Shown in pieces: positions 1 to 9,057 of a DNA stretch of 64,000 nt. The stretch comes from Clostridiales bacterium (GTDB lineage Bacteria > Bacillota > Clostridia > Christensenellales > Aristaeellaceae). The DNA lies in contig JAHZHZ010000004.1 of NCBI GenBank assembly GCA_019419995.1, positions 48,701 through 112,700 of the forward strand, in the 5' to 3' direction. The notes under the pieces are model-generated. The model saw only the letters and a list, made by a program, of their open reading frames with translations, was not told the DNA's origin and did no database searches. How positions within the stretch are numbered: the stretch's first letter is position 1; every line of letters begins with the position of its first letter. The translations under genes were made by a program, and so were the position numbers.

Positions 1-782
1 CTTACGGTGCGGGCGGAACCAATGTAGGTAAGAACCTTGAAGTGCTTGATAAGATCAAGAAGGACGGCAAGTGCATTCCTGTAACGCATTTTACCTGCGT
101 GGCCAACACCAAGGAAGGCATCAAGGATCAGCTGGAAACTTACCTGAAGTATGGCATTGATCATATGCTTGCCCTGCGCGGGGACATTCCCTTCGGTTGG
201 ACAGGGACCAACGGTGATTTGCATTATGCTACGGAACTGGTTTCCTTTGTTCGCAAGGAGTTTGGCGATAAATTTGCCATCGCAGTTGCGGGTTCCCCTG
301 AAGGTCACATTGCCTGCCGCAGCCTGGATGCGGATATCTCCTTCCTGAAGCAGAAGCAGGATGAGGGTGCGGACTATATCATGACTCAGCTTTGCTGGGA
401 TATGGATCAGTTCCGTCGCTGGCTGGAGAAGGTGCGTGCTGCAGGCATTTGGATGCCTGTGGATGTGGGAATTATGCCGGTGCTGGATGCTGCCGCCACC
501 ATCAACATGGCGCTTTCCCGTAACGGCTGTGTGATTCCCCGTGCGCTGGCAGAGATCATCTCGAAGAACTGGATCTTCCCCAATGTATTTGCTCCGGCAG
601 AATCTGAGGAGTCCATCGCTGCGAAGAAGGCTTCCTTTAAGGAAGCGGGCATGGAATATACCATCAAGCTCATCGACGAATACCGTGCATGCGGCATTGA
701 TGGCATCCACCTCTATGCCTTGAACAAGTGGGAGGACGTCACCCGTCTGGTGAAGGAATCCGGCATCAAGGATCTCGTCTGA
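1..782 (+). CDS. metF: methylenetetrahydrofolate reductase, 5' truncated
   Basis: The reading frame is open from the first bases of the window (in frame from base 3), so the N-terminus lies outside. The visible 259 residues start with a YGAGGTN segment and continue with ALRGDIP, both typical of the TIM-barrel MetF family; the C-terminal IHLYALNKW stretch also fits. It reduces 5,10-methylene-tetrahydrofolate to methyl-tetrahydrofolate, the last step of the methyl branch of the Wood-Ljungdahl pathway. It is followed 73 bases later by cooC and the corrinoid protein genes, which supports a role in acetogenesis rather than only in methionine synthesis. The internal GTG at 42 is not the true start. 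Confidence 0.93.
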   Translation, partial: YGAGGTNVGKNLEVLDKIKKDGKCIPVTHFTCVANTKEGIKDQLETYLKYGIDHMLALRGDIPFGWTGTNGDLHYATELVSFVRKEFGDKFAIAVAGSPEGHIACRSLDADISFLKQKQDEGADYIMTQLCWDMDQFRRWLEKVRAAGIWMPVDVGIMPVLDAAATINMALSRNGCVIPRALAEIISKNWIFPNVFAPAESEESIAAKKASFKEAGMEYTIKLIDEYRACGIDGIHLYALNKWEDVTRLVKESGIKDLV

Positions 783-855
783 TCCGATAGAATCTGTGCT
801 TTCTCCGGCGTGCGGATGTGCGTCGGAGGGGGCAATAAAATTGGGAGCGTAAATT

Positions 856-1626
856 ATGACCCACACCATTGCTGTAGCCGGAAAGGGAGGCGTCGGAAAG
901 ACGACCACCTGCGGCATGATGATTGAATATTTGTGCAAAAAGGGGCAGGGCCCCATTCTGGTGGTGGACGCGGATGCCAATTCCAATTTGAATGAAGTGC
1001 TGGGCGTGGAAGTGGAAACCACGCTGGGCGATATTCGCGAGGAGATGGCTCAGGCGGAGCTGAAAAAGGATAGCGCCATTCCCAAGGGAATGACCAAGGC
1101 GGAGTATGCCGAGATGAAGTTTTCCTCTGCGCTGGTGGAGGAAGATGACTTTGACATGCTCGTCATGGGGAGAACCCAGGGCAAGGGCTGTTATTGCTAC
1201 GTCAATGGCGTGCTCAAAAGCCAGATGGACAAGTATTACGGCAATTATAAGTATATGGTCATTGATAATGAAGCAGGGCTTGAACACGTCAGCCGGGGAA
1301 TTCTTCCCCATGTGGATACCCTGCTGCTTATCAGCGACTGCTCCCGCCGGGGGATACAGGCGGCGGCGCGCATTGCTGAGATGGTGCGCGAATTGCAGCT
1401 CAACCCCGGACAGATGAAACTGATCGTCAACCGTGCGCCTGGCGGCCAGCTGAACGCAGCGGTTCTCGAAGAGATTGAACGGCACGGTCTGGAGCTGGTT
1501 GGCGTTCTCCCGCAGGATGATACGGTATTTGAGTACGACTGCGAGGGCAAGCCCAGCGCCAAAGTCCCTGAGGACAATCCGGTCAAGCAGGCAGTTGGTT
1601 CAATCATGGAAAAATTAGGAATGTAG
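856..1626 (+). CDS. cooC: CODH nickel-insertion / ACS accessory ATPase, CooC/AcsF type
   Basis: A 256-residue MinD/ParA-like P-loop ATPase. The deviant Walker A GKGGVGKTT is at residues 9-17 and a C-x-C pair (Cys112 and Cys114, in GKGCYCYVNG) matches the metal-binding cysteines of CooC proteins. CooC-type proteins use ATP to mature the nickel site of carbon monoxide dehydrogenase or acetyl-CoA synthase. GGGAG precedes the ATG. The gene sits between metF and acsD, as is common in acetogenic clostridia. The CODH/ACS catalytic subunits (acsA, acsB) are not in this window and probably lie upstream or elsewhere. AcsF and CooC are hard to separate by eye. Confidence 0.9.
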   Translation: MTHTIAVAGKGGVGKTTTCGMMIEYLCKKGQGPILVVDADANSNLNEVLGVEVETTLGDIREEMAQAELKKDSAIPKGMTKAEYAEMKFSSALVEEDDFDMLVMGRTQGKGCYCYVNGVLKSQMDKYYGNYKYMVIDNEAGLEHVSRGILPHVDTLLLISDCSRRGIQAAARIAEMVRELQLNPGQMKLIVNRAPGGQLNAAVLEEIERHGLELVGVLPQDDTVFEYDCEGKPSAKVPEDNPVKQAVGSIMEKLGM

Positions 1627-1650
1627 ACTACACTTTAGGGGGATACGATT

Positions 1651-2595
1651 ATGGCTTTTAATCCGAAGAAGCAGGCATACAACGCATCCATCAATGCCGT
1701 TACGCTCGGCACGGGTGAGAAGAGCATTGTGGTCGGCGGTGAGAACGTTTTCCCGTTTTACACCTTTGATGCGCCGATTGCCAATAGTCCGAAGATTGCG
1801 TTGGAAATCTCCGATAAGGGGATTGAAGCCCTTCAGACTGCCGGCATGAAGGCGGCCTTTGAAGGCTGTGCCACCGTTGCCGATATGGCGAAGAAAGCTG
1901 AAGAAATTGAAGGCGTTTCTGCCATTTGCCTGCACTTTGAAAGCGCGGATCCTAACGGCGAGAATAAGTCTGTAGAGGAATGCGTTGCGCTGGCCAAGGA
2001 AGTGGCTGACGCCACCGCGCTGCCGATCATTATCATGGGCTGCAAGAACATTGAGAAGGATGCCGAGATCTTCAATAAGTGCTCCGAAGCCCTCCAGGGC
2101 AAGAACATTCTGGTGCTCTCTGCCCGTGAAGAAAACTACAAGGCCGTCGGCGCTTCTGCCGGTATGGCCTACAACCAGAAGGTGGGCGCGGAATCTGCTG
2201 TGGACATCAACCTGGCCAAGCAGCTCAACGTTCTCCTTTCCCAGCTGGGCGTACCTGCGCAGAGCATTGCCATGAACCTGGGCTCTTCCTGCGTTGGCTA
2301 CGGTTATGAATATCTCTCCTCTACGCTGGATCGTGTTAAGGCTGCTGCGCTGGCTCAGAATGATGCTCAGCTGCAGATGCCCATTGTGACCCCCGTTTCC
2401 ACTGAAACCTGGAGCGTCAAGGAAGCCATGGCTTCTGAGGAAGAAGTTCCGGAGTGGGGAAGCCTGGAAGAGCGCGGCATTGAGATGGAAGTTTCCACTG
2501 CAGCCGCCTGTCTCACCAGCGGTTCCGATGTCGTGATCATGAAGCATCCTGCGGCGATCGCCACGATTGCCAAGTTCATCGACAGCCTGATGTAA
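1651..2595 (+). CDS. acsD: corrinoid iron-sulfur protein small subunit (ACDS delta)
   Basis: A 314-residue TIM-barrel protein starting MAFNPKKQAYNASINAVTLG, typical of the small subunit of the corrinoid/iron-sulfur protein (CFeSP). With AcsC it carries the methyl group from methyl-tetrahydrofolate to the A-cluster of acetyl-CoA synthase. The length fits the family. GGGGGAT lies just before the ATG. It is 24 bases after cooC and 22 bases before acsC, so the genes are co-transcribed. High cytoplasmic abundance is expected from the strongly biased codon use of this operon. Confidence 0.94.
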   Translation: MAFNPKKQAYNASINAVTLGTGEKSIVVGGENVFPFYTFDAPIANSPKIALEISDKGIEALQTAGMKAAFEGCATVADMAKKAEEIEGVSAICLHFESADPNGENKSVEECVALAKEVADATALPIIIMGCKNIEKDAEIFNKCSEALQGKNILVLSAREENYKAVGASAGMAYNQKVGAESAVDINLAKQLNVLLSQLGVPAQSIAMNLGSSCVGYGYEYLSSTLDRVKAAALAQNDAQLQMPIVTPVSTETWSVKEAMASEEEVPEWGSLEERGIEMEVSTAAACLTSGSDVVIMKHPAAIATIAKFIDSLM

Positions 2596-2617
2596 GCCGG
2601 GAAGGGAGAGAAACACA

Positions 2618-3961
2618 ATGGCACTCAAAGGTCTTGATATTTTTAAGCTGACTCCGAAAAAGAACTGCAAGGAATGTGGCAGCCCCACCTGCATGGCCTT
2701 TGCTATGAAGGTGGCTCAGGGCGCCGTTACCATCGATAAGTGCCCCTACATGTCTGATGAAGCGTTGGCTACGCTTTCCGAAGCGACGGCTCCGCTGATG
2801 AAGACGATTGAAGTGGGCGCTGGCAACAATGCTCACAAGCTGGGCGGCGAAACCGTGCTGTTCCGCCATGAGAAGACCCTGGTTAACAAGAACCTCTATG
2901 CCGCGACGCTGTGTTCTTGCATGAGCGCTGAGGAAGTGGATGCCGCTATTGCCGCTGTGAAGAAGGTGGACTATGAGCGCATCGGCGAGCGCGAGTATAT
3001 CGAGTTCCTGTTCCTGAATTATGCTGGCAATGGCGCGGATAAGTATGTGGAGCTGGTAAAGAAGGCTATGGAAGCGGATCGTGCGTTGGTGCTCAACTGC
3101 GCGGACGTGGAAGTTGCCAAGGCTGCTCTGGAAATCTGCAAAGCTGGCAAGCCCATCCTCAATGGCGCTAACAAGGACAACTACGCTGAGATGAGCGCTG
3201 TGGCGACGGCCGCTGGCGTGACCCTGGGCGTGGGTGCGGAGAGCGTAGAAGAACTTTACGACACCGTCAAGGCGTTGGAAGCTGCCGGAAATAAGAATCT
3301 GATTCTGGATGTCACCGGCAAAGATGCCAAGGAGACCCTGAAGAACGCAGTGCTGGTGCGCCGCACCGCTCTGAAGGACGGCGATCGTTCCTTCGGCTAT
3401 CCTTCCATCGTGAATATTAACAAGCTGGCGGAGAATGATCTGCACATGCAGACGGCTTTGGCTTCCATGTTCACGCTGCGCTATGGTTCTATCCTGGTCA
3501 TGGGCACGCTTGGCTACGCAGAGGCTCTGGCACTGTATGGCCTGCGCCAGAACATCTACACCGATCCCCAGAAGCCCATGAAGGTGGAGCCTGGCATTTA
3601 TGCCCTCAACGGCGCGGACGAGAACTCTGTTTGCTCTCTGACTGTGGACTTCGCTCTGACTTACTTCCTGGTCTCTGGCGAGTACGAGCGCTCCAAGGCG
3701 CCGGTCAATCTGCTGATTGCGGATGCCAGCGGCATGTCCGTATTGACTGCTTGGGCCGCCGGCAAGTTCTCTGCAGGTACCATCAAGAAGTTCTTTGATG
3801 AGTACGACATTGAAAATAAGGTCAAGTCCCGTACGCTGATCATCCCCGGCAAGGTTGCCGTGATGAAGGGCGAGATCGAGGCCAAGCTGCCCGGCTGGAA
3901 CGTGGTGGTGGGCCCGATGGAGGCCGTACAGCTGGTGAAGTTTATCAAGGACTACGCATAA
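2618..3961 (+). CDS. acsC: corrinoid iron-sulfur protein large subunit (ACDS gamma)
   Basis: A 447-residue protein. The N-terminus carries the CFeSP [4Fe-4S] motif: Cys17, Cys20, Cys25 and Cys42 (C-x2-C-x4-C-x16-C). A TIM-barrel middle and a C-terminal cobalamin-binding part follow. It holds the cobamide that accepts the methyl group from AcsE and donates it to acetyl-CoA synthase; the cluster reactivates Co(II) to Co(I). The start has a GGGAGAG ribosome site. Length and order (acsD-acsC-acsE) are standard for acetogens. A G+C-rich hairpin (3974-4000) separates it from acsE. Confidence 0.95.
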   Translation: MALKGLDIFKLTPKKNCKECGSPTCMAFAMKVAQGAVTIDKCPYMSDEALATLSEATAPLMKTIEVGAGNNAHKLGGETVLFRHEKTLVNKNLYAATLCSCMSAEEVDAAIAAVKKVDYERIGEREYIEFLFLNYAGNGADKYVELVKKAMEADRALVLNCADVEVAKAALEICKAGKPILNGANKDNYAEMSAVATAAGVTLGVGAESVEELYDTVKALEAAGNKNLILDVTGKDAKETLKNAVLVRRTALKDGDRSFGYPSIVNINKLAENDLHMQTALASMFTLRYGSILVMGTLGYAEALALYGLRQNIYTDPQKPMKVEPGIYALNGADENSVCSLTVDFALTYFLVSGEYERSKAPVNLLIADASGMSVLTAWAAGKFSAGTIKKFFDEYDIENKVKSRTLIIPGKVAVMKGEIEAKLPGWNVVVGPMEAVQLVKFIKDYA

Positions 3962-3973
3962 CGAGTTTTTTGT

Positions 3974-4000
3974 GCCGGGCCGGCGCTTCGCCTGCCCGGC
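3974..4000 (+). terminator. intercistronic hairpin between acsC and acsE
   Basis: GCCGGGC (3974-3980) can pair with GCCCGGC (3994-4000) around a 13-base loop; only a short TTT follows. It is more likely a partial terminator or an mRNA-processing/stability hairpin than a full stop, because acsE belongs to the same pathway and has no obvious promoter of its own. Confidence 0.45.
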
Positions 4001-4033
4001 TTTACCCCATGAATGAAAAAGGAGCAAAGAACA

Positions 4034-4819
4034 ATGGCAAAGTTTATCACCATCGGCGAAAGAATTCACTGCATTTCTCCCGTTATCCGCAAGGCTATGG
4101 CAGAGCGTGATCCCGAACCCATCCTCCAGCGCGCCCGTGAACAGCTGGATGCCGGTGCTACCTATTTGGATCTGAACATTGGCCCTGCCGAATCTGACGG
4201 CGAAGAGCTCATGCAGTGGGGCGTCAAGCTTCTGCAGGAGAACTTTGATAACGTGCCGATCGCTCTGGATACTGCAAACCGCAAGGCCATCGAGGCTGGC
4301 ATTCAGGTGTATAATCGCTCCAAGGGCAAGCCCATTGTCAATTCCGCAGACGCTGGCAGCCGCATCGAGAACATTGATCTGGCTGCTGCTAACGATGCCA
4401 TCGTTATTGCCCTGTGCTCTGCTGACGGCATTGCCGCTGATAACGACGAACGCATGATGCACTGCCAGAACATGCTGGAGCGCGGCTTGATGCTGGGCAT
4501 GGAGAGCGAAGATCTGTGGTTTGATCCGCTGTTCTTGGTCATCAAGGGCATGCAGGACAAGCAGATGGAAGTTCTGGAAGCCATTAAGATGTTCTCTGAC
4601 ATGGGCCTGAATTCCACGGGCGGCCTGTCCAACAACTCTAACGGCATGCCCAAGCACATTCGTCCCATCATGGACAGTGCAATGGTGGCTATGGCCATGA
4701 CCATGGGCCTGACTTCTGCTATCGTCAATCCCTGCGATCAGCGCCTGATGGAGACCATTAAGTCCTGCGACATCATCAAGAATAACAATCTGTACGCGGA
4801 TTCCTATCTGGAGATCTGA
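4034..4819 (+). CDS. acsE: methyltetrahydrofolate:corrinoid/iron-sulfur protein methyltransferase
   Basis: A 261-residue pterin-binding TIM-barrel protein (MeTr). GERIHCISPVIRKAM near the N-terminus, DLNIGPAESDG and the GGLSNNSNG segment, with the Asn that helps activate N5 of the folate, are family marks. It moves the methyl group of 5-methyl-tetrahydrofolate to Co(I) of AcsC/AcsD. I chose the ATG at 4034 because AAAAAGGAGCAAAG lies at the right distance; an in-frame ATG at 4013 would add seven residues without a ribosome site. A strong terminator follows, so this is the operon's last gene. Confidence 0.94.
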   Translation: MAKFITIGERIHCISPVIRKAMAERDPEPILQRAREQLDAGATYLDLNIGPAESDGEELMQWGVKLLQENFDNVPIALDTANRKAIEAGIQVYNRSKGKPIVNSADAGSRIENIDLAAANDAIVIALCSADGIAADNDERMMHCQNMLERGLMLGMESEDLWFDPLFLVIKGMQDKQMEVLEAIKMFSDMGLNSTGGLSNNSNGMPKHIRPIMDSAMVAMAMTMGLTSAIVNPCDQRLMETIKSCDIIKNNNLYADSYLEI

Positions 4820-4841
4820 TTTTTTCGCGAATAAGGAAGGG

Positions 4842-4876
4842 CTGCCCGGAGCGAGAGAGCTTCGGGCAGTTTTTTG
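4842..4876 (+). terminator. terminator of the Wood-Ljungdahl operon
   Basis: CTGCCCG (4842-4848) pairs with CGGGCAG (4863-4869), followed by a run of T (4870-4875). It is a classical intrinsic terminator just after acsE. Confidence 0.88.
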
Positions 4877-4908
4877 TCTCGACTCGACAATCTAAAATTT
4901 AAAAGATA

Positions 4909-4933
4909 CAGCGGCAGCCTTTGGCTGCCGCTG
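4909..4933 (-). terminator. terminator of the leftward hydrogenase operon
   Basis: CAGCGGCAGCC (4909-4919) pairs perfectly with GGCTGCCGCTG (4923-4933) around TTT. On the minus strand the stem is followed by TATCTTTTAAATTTTAG, so it ends the hydA transcript and separates it from the convergent acs operon. Confidence 0.8.
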
Positions 4934-4953
4934 TAAAGTAGAAGAAAATTTGA

Positions 4954-6696
4954 TTAAGGCTTTGCCGGCATTTTCCAGCCGCTGTGATCCGTATGCAGAA
5001 GCTCGTGACTCAGATGGGATAGGGGCTTCCCCAGGAATTCGCTGTACAATTTCTGAACGTCAGGATTTTCGTGTGAGAAGCGCATCGAGTTTCCCTTATC
5101 CAGGAAGTAAAGGTTATCGCCGCGCACATCTGCCAGTTCCTGACCGTCATGGATGGGCTGTCCACCACCACCTACGCAGCCGCCGGGGCATGCCATCACT
5201 TCTACAAAGTCATAGGCTACCTCACCACGTTTTAATGCACGAATCAGTTTTTCAGCGTTGCCCAATCCGCTGACAACGGCCACGCTCAAACTGATCCCCG
5301 CAATATCGATGCGTGCTTCCTTCCAACCATCCATGCCGCGAACCATGTAAAAGGCATCCGGCTCGGGATTTTGCCCAGTGAGCAGATAGTGGCAGCTGCG
5401 CAAGGCCGCTTCCATAACACCGCCGGTGGCTCCAAAGATGACCGCAGCGCCGGAACCGGTGCCGAAGGGATGGTCAAAGTCTACCTCGGGCAGTTTGCGT
5501 ACATCAATATGATCGGCCCGGATCATTCGCACAAATTCGCGAGTTGTTATGACCAGATCTACATCCCTGGCACAGCCAGAATCATTGATGTTGGGAATTT
5601 CTGCCTCACCCTTCTTGGCTACACAGGGCATGATGGAGACATTAAATACTTTTTCTTTATCCACGCCCAGCCGATCTGCCAAATAAGCCTTGGTGACTGC
5701 TGCTTGCATCTGGTGAGGGGATTTTGCAGTGGAGAGCTGGGGAACCATGTCCGGGTGGCGCGCCTTCAGGAAACGAACCCAACCCGGGCAGCAGGAGGTG
5801 AACATGGGGAAAGCATATTCATCTCGATGATTTAAGCGTTCAATAAACTCGCTGCCCTCTTCCATAATGGTCAGATCGGCACCGAAATTGGTGTCGTAGA
5901 CCTGATCAAAGCCCAACTTCTTCAAAACAGCAACCATGCGTCCCGGAGTGGCTTCTTCACGGCTGAGGCCAAGTTCTTCTGCCCATGCGGCGCGAACGGC
6001 CGGCGCCACTTGCACGATGACATATTTGTCTGGATTACTCAATGCACCGCGCATGGAGGTTAGCTTCTGCGTGTCATCGCGCTCACGCAGCGCACCCACG
6101 GGGCAGTGTGTGATGCACTGGCCGCAGAGGGAACAGTCTGCCTCAGTGATGCGCCGGTTGTGGGATACGCCTACCGTAGTGCGGGAACCGGTACGAGCTA
6201 CATCCCAGATATTCAGGCCCTGAACCTTGTCACAGATCTGAATGCAGCGCATGCATTTGATACACTTCTGTGCATCCCGAATGAGTGGGAAGTTGGCGGG
6301 CCAACTGCTCTTGGGGACGTCGCGATCATATTCATTTAAAACAATACCCAGATCATTGGCAATTTTCTGTAGGGAACAGTTACCGCTGCGCACGCAGGTG
6401 GCACAAAGACAATCATGCTGGGAAAGGATCAATTCCACATTGGTGCGACGGGCTTCACGCACCCGGGGAGAATTGGTCAGGATTTCCATACCTTCCTGAA
6501 CGGTGGTGTTGCAGGCGGAAACCAATTTGTTTACGCCCTTGATTTCCACCACGCAGACCCGGCAGGCGCCAATCTCATTGATATCTTTTAAAAAGCACAG
6601 GCTGGGGACCGGAGAATTTGCCTCTGCTGCGGCAGATAAAATGGTGCTGCCTTCCTTGACTTGAATGGGCTTACCATTAATTGTGATATTTACCAT
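4954..6696 (-). CDS. hydA: [FeFe] hydrogenase catalytic subunit, HydA/HndD type
   Basis: A 580-residue protein with the full modular layout. There is an N-terminal [2Fe-2S] domain (Cys34, 45, 48, 62), a His/Cys cluster site (His94, Cys98, 101, 107) and two [4Fe-4S] motifs (Cys145-155 and Cys188-198). The H-cluster loops are TSCCPGW (300-306), MPCVAKKGE (356-364) and MACPGGCVGGGGQP (501-514). L2 has Val where Thr is common. The ATG at 6696 overlaps the upstream gene's stop by seven bases and has AGGAGG before it; longer in-frame starts lie inside that gene. It makes or uses H2 in the cytoplasm. Pairing with a GltD-like subunit resembles the glutamate-synthase-linked group A class of HydDB; the electron partner is inferred. 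Confidence 0.94.
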   Translation of the reverse strand: MVNITINGKPIQVKEGSTILSAAAEANSPVPSLCFLKDINEIGACRVCVVEIKGVNKLVSACNTTVQEGMEILTNSPRVREARRTNVELILSQHDCLCATCVRSGNCSLQKIANDLGIVLNEYDRDVPKSSWPANFPLIRDAQKCIKCMRCIQICDKVQGLNIWDVARTGSRTTVGVSHNRRITEADCSLCGQCITHCPVGALRERDDTQKLTSMRGALSNPDKYVIVQVAPAVRAAWAEELGLSREEATPGRMVAVLKKLGFDQVYDTNFGADLTIMEEGSEFIERLNHRDEYAFPMFTSCCPGWVRFLKARHPDMVPQLSTAKSPHQMQAAVTKAYLADRLGVDKEKVFNVSIMPCVAKKGEAEIPNINDSGCARDVDLVITTREFVRMIRADHIDVRKLPEVDFDHPFGTGSGAAVIFGATGGVMEAALRSCHYLLTGQNPEPDAFYMVRGMDGWKEARIDIAGISLSVAVVSGLGNAEKLIRALKRGEVAYDFVEVMACPGGCVGGGGQPIHDGQELADVRGDNLYFLDKGNSMRFSHENPDVQKLYSEFLGKPLSHLSHELLHTDHSGWKMPAKP

Positions 6697-8534
6697 TTCG
6701 TTTCCCTGCCTCCTTTGAAGATGCCGAATCCAAAGTGGTCGCAGCGCAGGCAGCGGCCGGATTCCTGGCAGATTTCTTCGGGGTTGAGCTTGCATTCCAC
6801 AGCTTCAAAGTCCTTGCGGCGCTCCGATGCCGGCCGTTCCTTTACATTGATGCGGCCGCAGGCAGGGTTGTCGCGCACCCGGGGAGCGGGAATTTCAACA
6901 TCGGTGGAAATGATATGGTTGTAACCCAGATAGGCGTCGATATTGGCAGCGGCTACTTTACCCGCGGCGATGGCACGAATGGCCGTGGCCGGTCCCGTCA
7001 CGCAGTCTCCGCCCGCAAATACGCCAGGAGCATTTTCCACGGCGCTCCAATCTGCTGCAGCAATGACGCCCCGCTTGATGGGAATACCGCGTTCCTCAAA
7101 ATAATGGGTCTCAATGCCCTGTCCCACTGCTACAATCACCACATCGCAGGGGATGCGCAGTTCCGGCTGATTGCTCTCGGCAGGAGAGGGGCGACCATCG
7201 CGGCCATACTTGCCGATCATTTTGGGCTGGGTGATGAGCGCGGTTACCTGATTGTTTTCATCGGTTTCAATGCGCACGGGCGCATGCAGTTCCATGATTT
7301 CCGCGCCCTCTGCGATGGCGGAGCGTACTTCCTCTACCAGCGCCGTCATATCCACCTGGCGGCGACGGTAGACCGTCTTGACTGTCTCCGCACCCAAGCG
7401 TATGGCAGAGCGGGTTACGTCCATGGCCACGTTTCCGCCGCCGATGACGCAGACGTTTTTGCCCTTCAGATCAATGGTTCCACCGTCTGCCAGCGTGCCC
7501 AGCATTTCTACTGCGGAAATAACGCCCTTGGCATCTTCGCCAGGCAGACCGATCTTTTTATCAGTGTGCGCACCAATGGAAATATACACGGCGTCATAAT
7601 CCCTGCGCAGATCATTGATGGAGATTTTTCCTTCGCCCTCGCCCACATAGCTGTTAAGTTTAACTTCAACGCCCGTGGACAGGATGGTCTCGATATCGCT
7701 GTCCAGGCGTTTCCGGGGCAAGCGATAGCTAGGAATGCCGTAATACAGCATGCCGCCAAGATGTTTATGCATTTCGTAGACGGTGGTTTGATGCCCCATC
7801 AACTGCAGATAGTAAGCAGCGCTCAGGCCACTGGGACCGCCACCGATGATGGCAATGCGCTTTCCGGTGGAAGGCATGCATTCAGGGGCGGGCACTTCTC
7901 CTGCATTGTCTACCGCCGCCAGCTTCATGCCCCGGATGTTTACGGAGGAGTCGATCATATTTCTGCGGCAGCGAGCTTCGCAGGGATGCTCACACACCAG
8001 CGCGCAGGCGGTGGGGAAGGGGTTGTCCTTGCGAATCAGGCGCACGGCATCTGCATAGCGCCCTTCGTGTACCAAGGCAATGTAGCCGGGAATGTCTACG
8101 CCTGCTGGGCACAGCGCCACGCAGGGTACTGGCTGCTCCAGAGACGCCAGGCACTTTCCATAGAGCACATGCTCCTCATAATCGTCCCGGAAGCCCTGAA
8201 CACCCTTGAGCACCATGTTTGCAGCTGCAAAACCGATAGCGCAGTCTGCAGTATCGGCGATGACTCGGGCAGTGCGTTCGATTAATTCAATCGTTTCCAG
8301 TGTGGCCTCTCCATCGAGAACCTGTTCCAGCATGTGGGCCAGCTGCCCAAGCCCAATCCGGCAGGGCACACACTTGCCGCAGGTTTGTGCATGGCATAGC
8401 CTCAAAAAGGACAGAGCCATATCCACAGGGCACAGACCGGGCGGACTGGCGACAATTCTGCGCTCCAAATCTTTATAGAGCAATTCGACCGTTGTTTGAG
8501 CGGTACTCTTTGTTGTGATGCTCAATCTGCTCAA
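6690..8534 (-). CDS. NuoF-type Fe-S tail fused to a GltD-like FAD/NAD(P) oxidoreductase
   Basis: A 614-residue hydrogenase partner subunit. Residues about 1-125 resemble the C-terminal [4Fe-4S] domain of NuoF/HydB (CGKCVPC at 52-58, Cys98) without the FMN/NADH-binding part. From about 135 it follows the small subunit of glutamate synthase: GltD-type cluster cysteines (138, 142, 181, 185, 189), FAD motif GGGPSG (231-236), NAD(P) motif GGGNVA (365-370) and a C-terminal cysteine-rich tail. It probably shuttles electrons between NAD(P)H and HydA, perhaps by bifurcation. The start is TTG, chosen because AAGGAGG sits nine bases ahead and a promoter lies upstream. No other subunit gene is present. 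Confidence 0.85.
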   Translation of the reverse strand: MSRLSITTKSTAQTTVELLYKDLERRIVASPPGLCPVDMALSFLRLCHAQTCGKCVPCRIGLGQLAHMLEQVLDGEATLETIELIERTARVIADTADCAIGFAAANMVLKGVQGFRDDYEEHVLYGKCLASLEQPVPCVALCPAGVDIPGYIALVHEGRYADAVRLIRKDNPFPTACALVCEHPCEARCRRNMIDSSVNIRGMKLAAVDNAGEVPAPECMPSTGKRIAIIGGGPSGLSAAYYLQLMGHQTTVYEMHKHLGGMLYYGIPSYRLPRKRLDSDIETILSTGVEVKLNSYVGEGEGKISINDLRRDYDAVYISIGAHTDKKIGLPGEDAKGVISAVEMLGTLADGGTIDLKGKNVCVIGGGNVAMDVTRSAIRLGAETVKTVYRRRQVDMTALVEEVRSAIAEGAEIMELHAPVRIETDENNQVTALITQPKMIGKYGRDGRPSPAESNQPELRIPCDVVIVAVGQGIETHYFEERGIPIKRGVIAAADWSAVENAPGVFAGGDCVTGPATAIRAIAAGKVAAANIDAYLGYNHIISTDVEIPAPRVRDNPACGRINVKERPASERRKDFEAVECKLNPEEICQESGRCLRCDHFGFGIFKGGRETKW

Positions 8535-8579
8535 GCAATCGTCCCTCCTTAAGTAATAAATAACTATGGAATTATTGAT

Positions 8580-8608
8580 ATTATACCATAAATAATGATC
8601 GAAGTAAA
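8580..8608 (-). promoter_or_regulatory. promoter of the hydrogenase operon
   Basis: On the minus strand TTTACT (8603-8608), a 17-base spacer and TATAAT (8580-8585) with an extended -10 TGG just before it. It lies about 45 bases upstream of the TTG start. Confidence 0.72.
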
Positions 8609-8739
8609 GTAATCTTTTGTAGATAAAGGGAGAGAGCGTGATAATTTCAGCATTTAAGATTTTCTAACACTATAGATGGTGTAGATGAATTTTATTGGGG
8701 ATGGAACGTGCATTATTACGATTTGTGGATGTTTGGATA

Positions 8740-8768
8740 TTGTGTTTTTGTATTACGTGTGTTATAAT
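8740..8768 (+). promoter_or_regulatory. promoter of the sugar ABC transporter operon
   Basis: TTGTGT (8740-8745), 17 bases, then TATAAT (8763-8768) with extended -10 TGT. The weak -35 suggests an activated or regulated promoter. It leaves a leader of about 280 bases before the binding-protein gene, in which I see only a small CTCC-GCAA-GGAG hairpin just ahead of the ribosome site. Confidence 0.6.
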
Positions 8769-9057
8769 GTGTTAAATAGTTTTGGACGGAACTGGAACAG
8801 GCAAGCTTCGCAATGAAAGATCAATAATCTCGAGCAATTTTTGATTTACGATAGATTTATATTTTAGAGATTACACAGCCAGGTAACGTAGAGTGGAAGA
8901 TGAATTAGCGGTGATACTGTCCTTTAGAGCGGCACCGGTAACTTGAAAGCCTTTCAGGAAAACTTTTGCTGTTGCAAGGCTGGATATTCAGCTTCGAGAA
9001 GTGGATGAATGCGTATTGCTCCGCAAGGAGTGAATATAAAAAAGGAGGACGAGTTTT
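8769..9057 (+). other. long untranslated leader, no gene seen
   Basis: An A+T-rich stretch of nearly 290 bases between the likely transporter promoter and the binding-protein ATG. No ORF with a ribosome site and no recognised riboswitch was found. GGAGGAC ahead of 9058 is the ribosome site. Confidence 0.5.

Noticed and set aside
766..1485. Long leftward ORF opposite cooC, and similar large ORFs opposite acsC, aro and uvr genes
   Set aside because: They are antisense shadows of strongly biased coding regions, without ribosome sites or recognisable domains.
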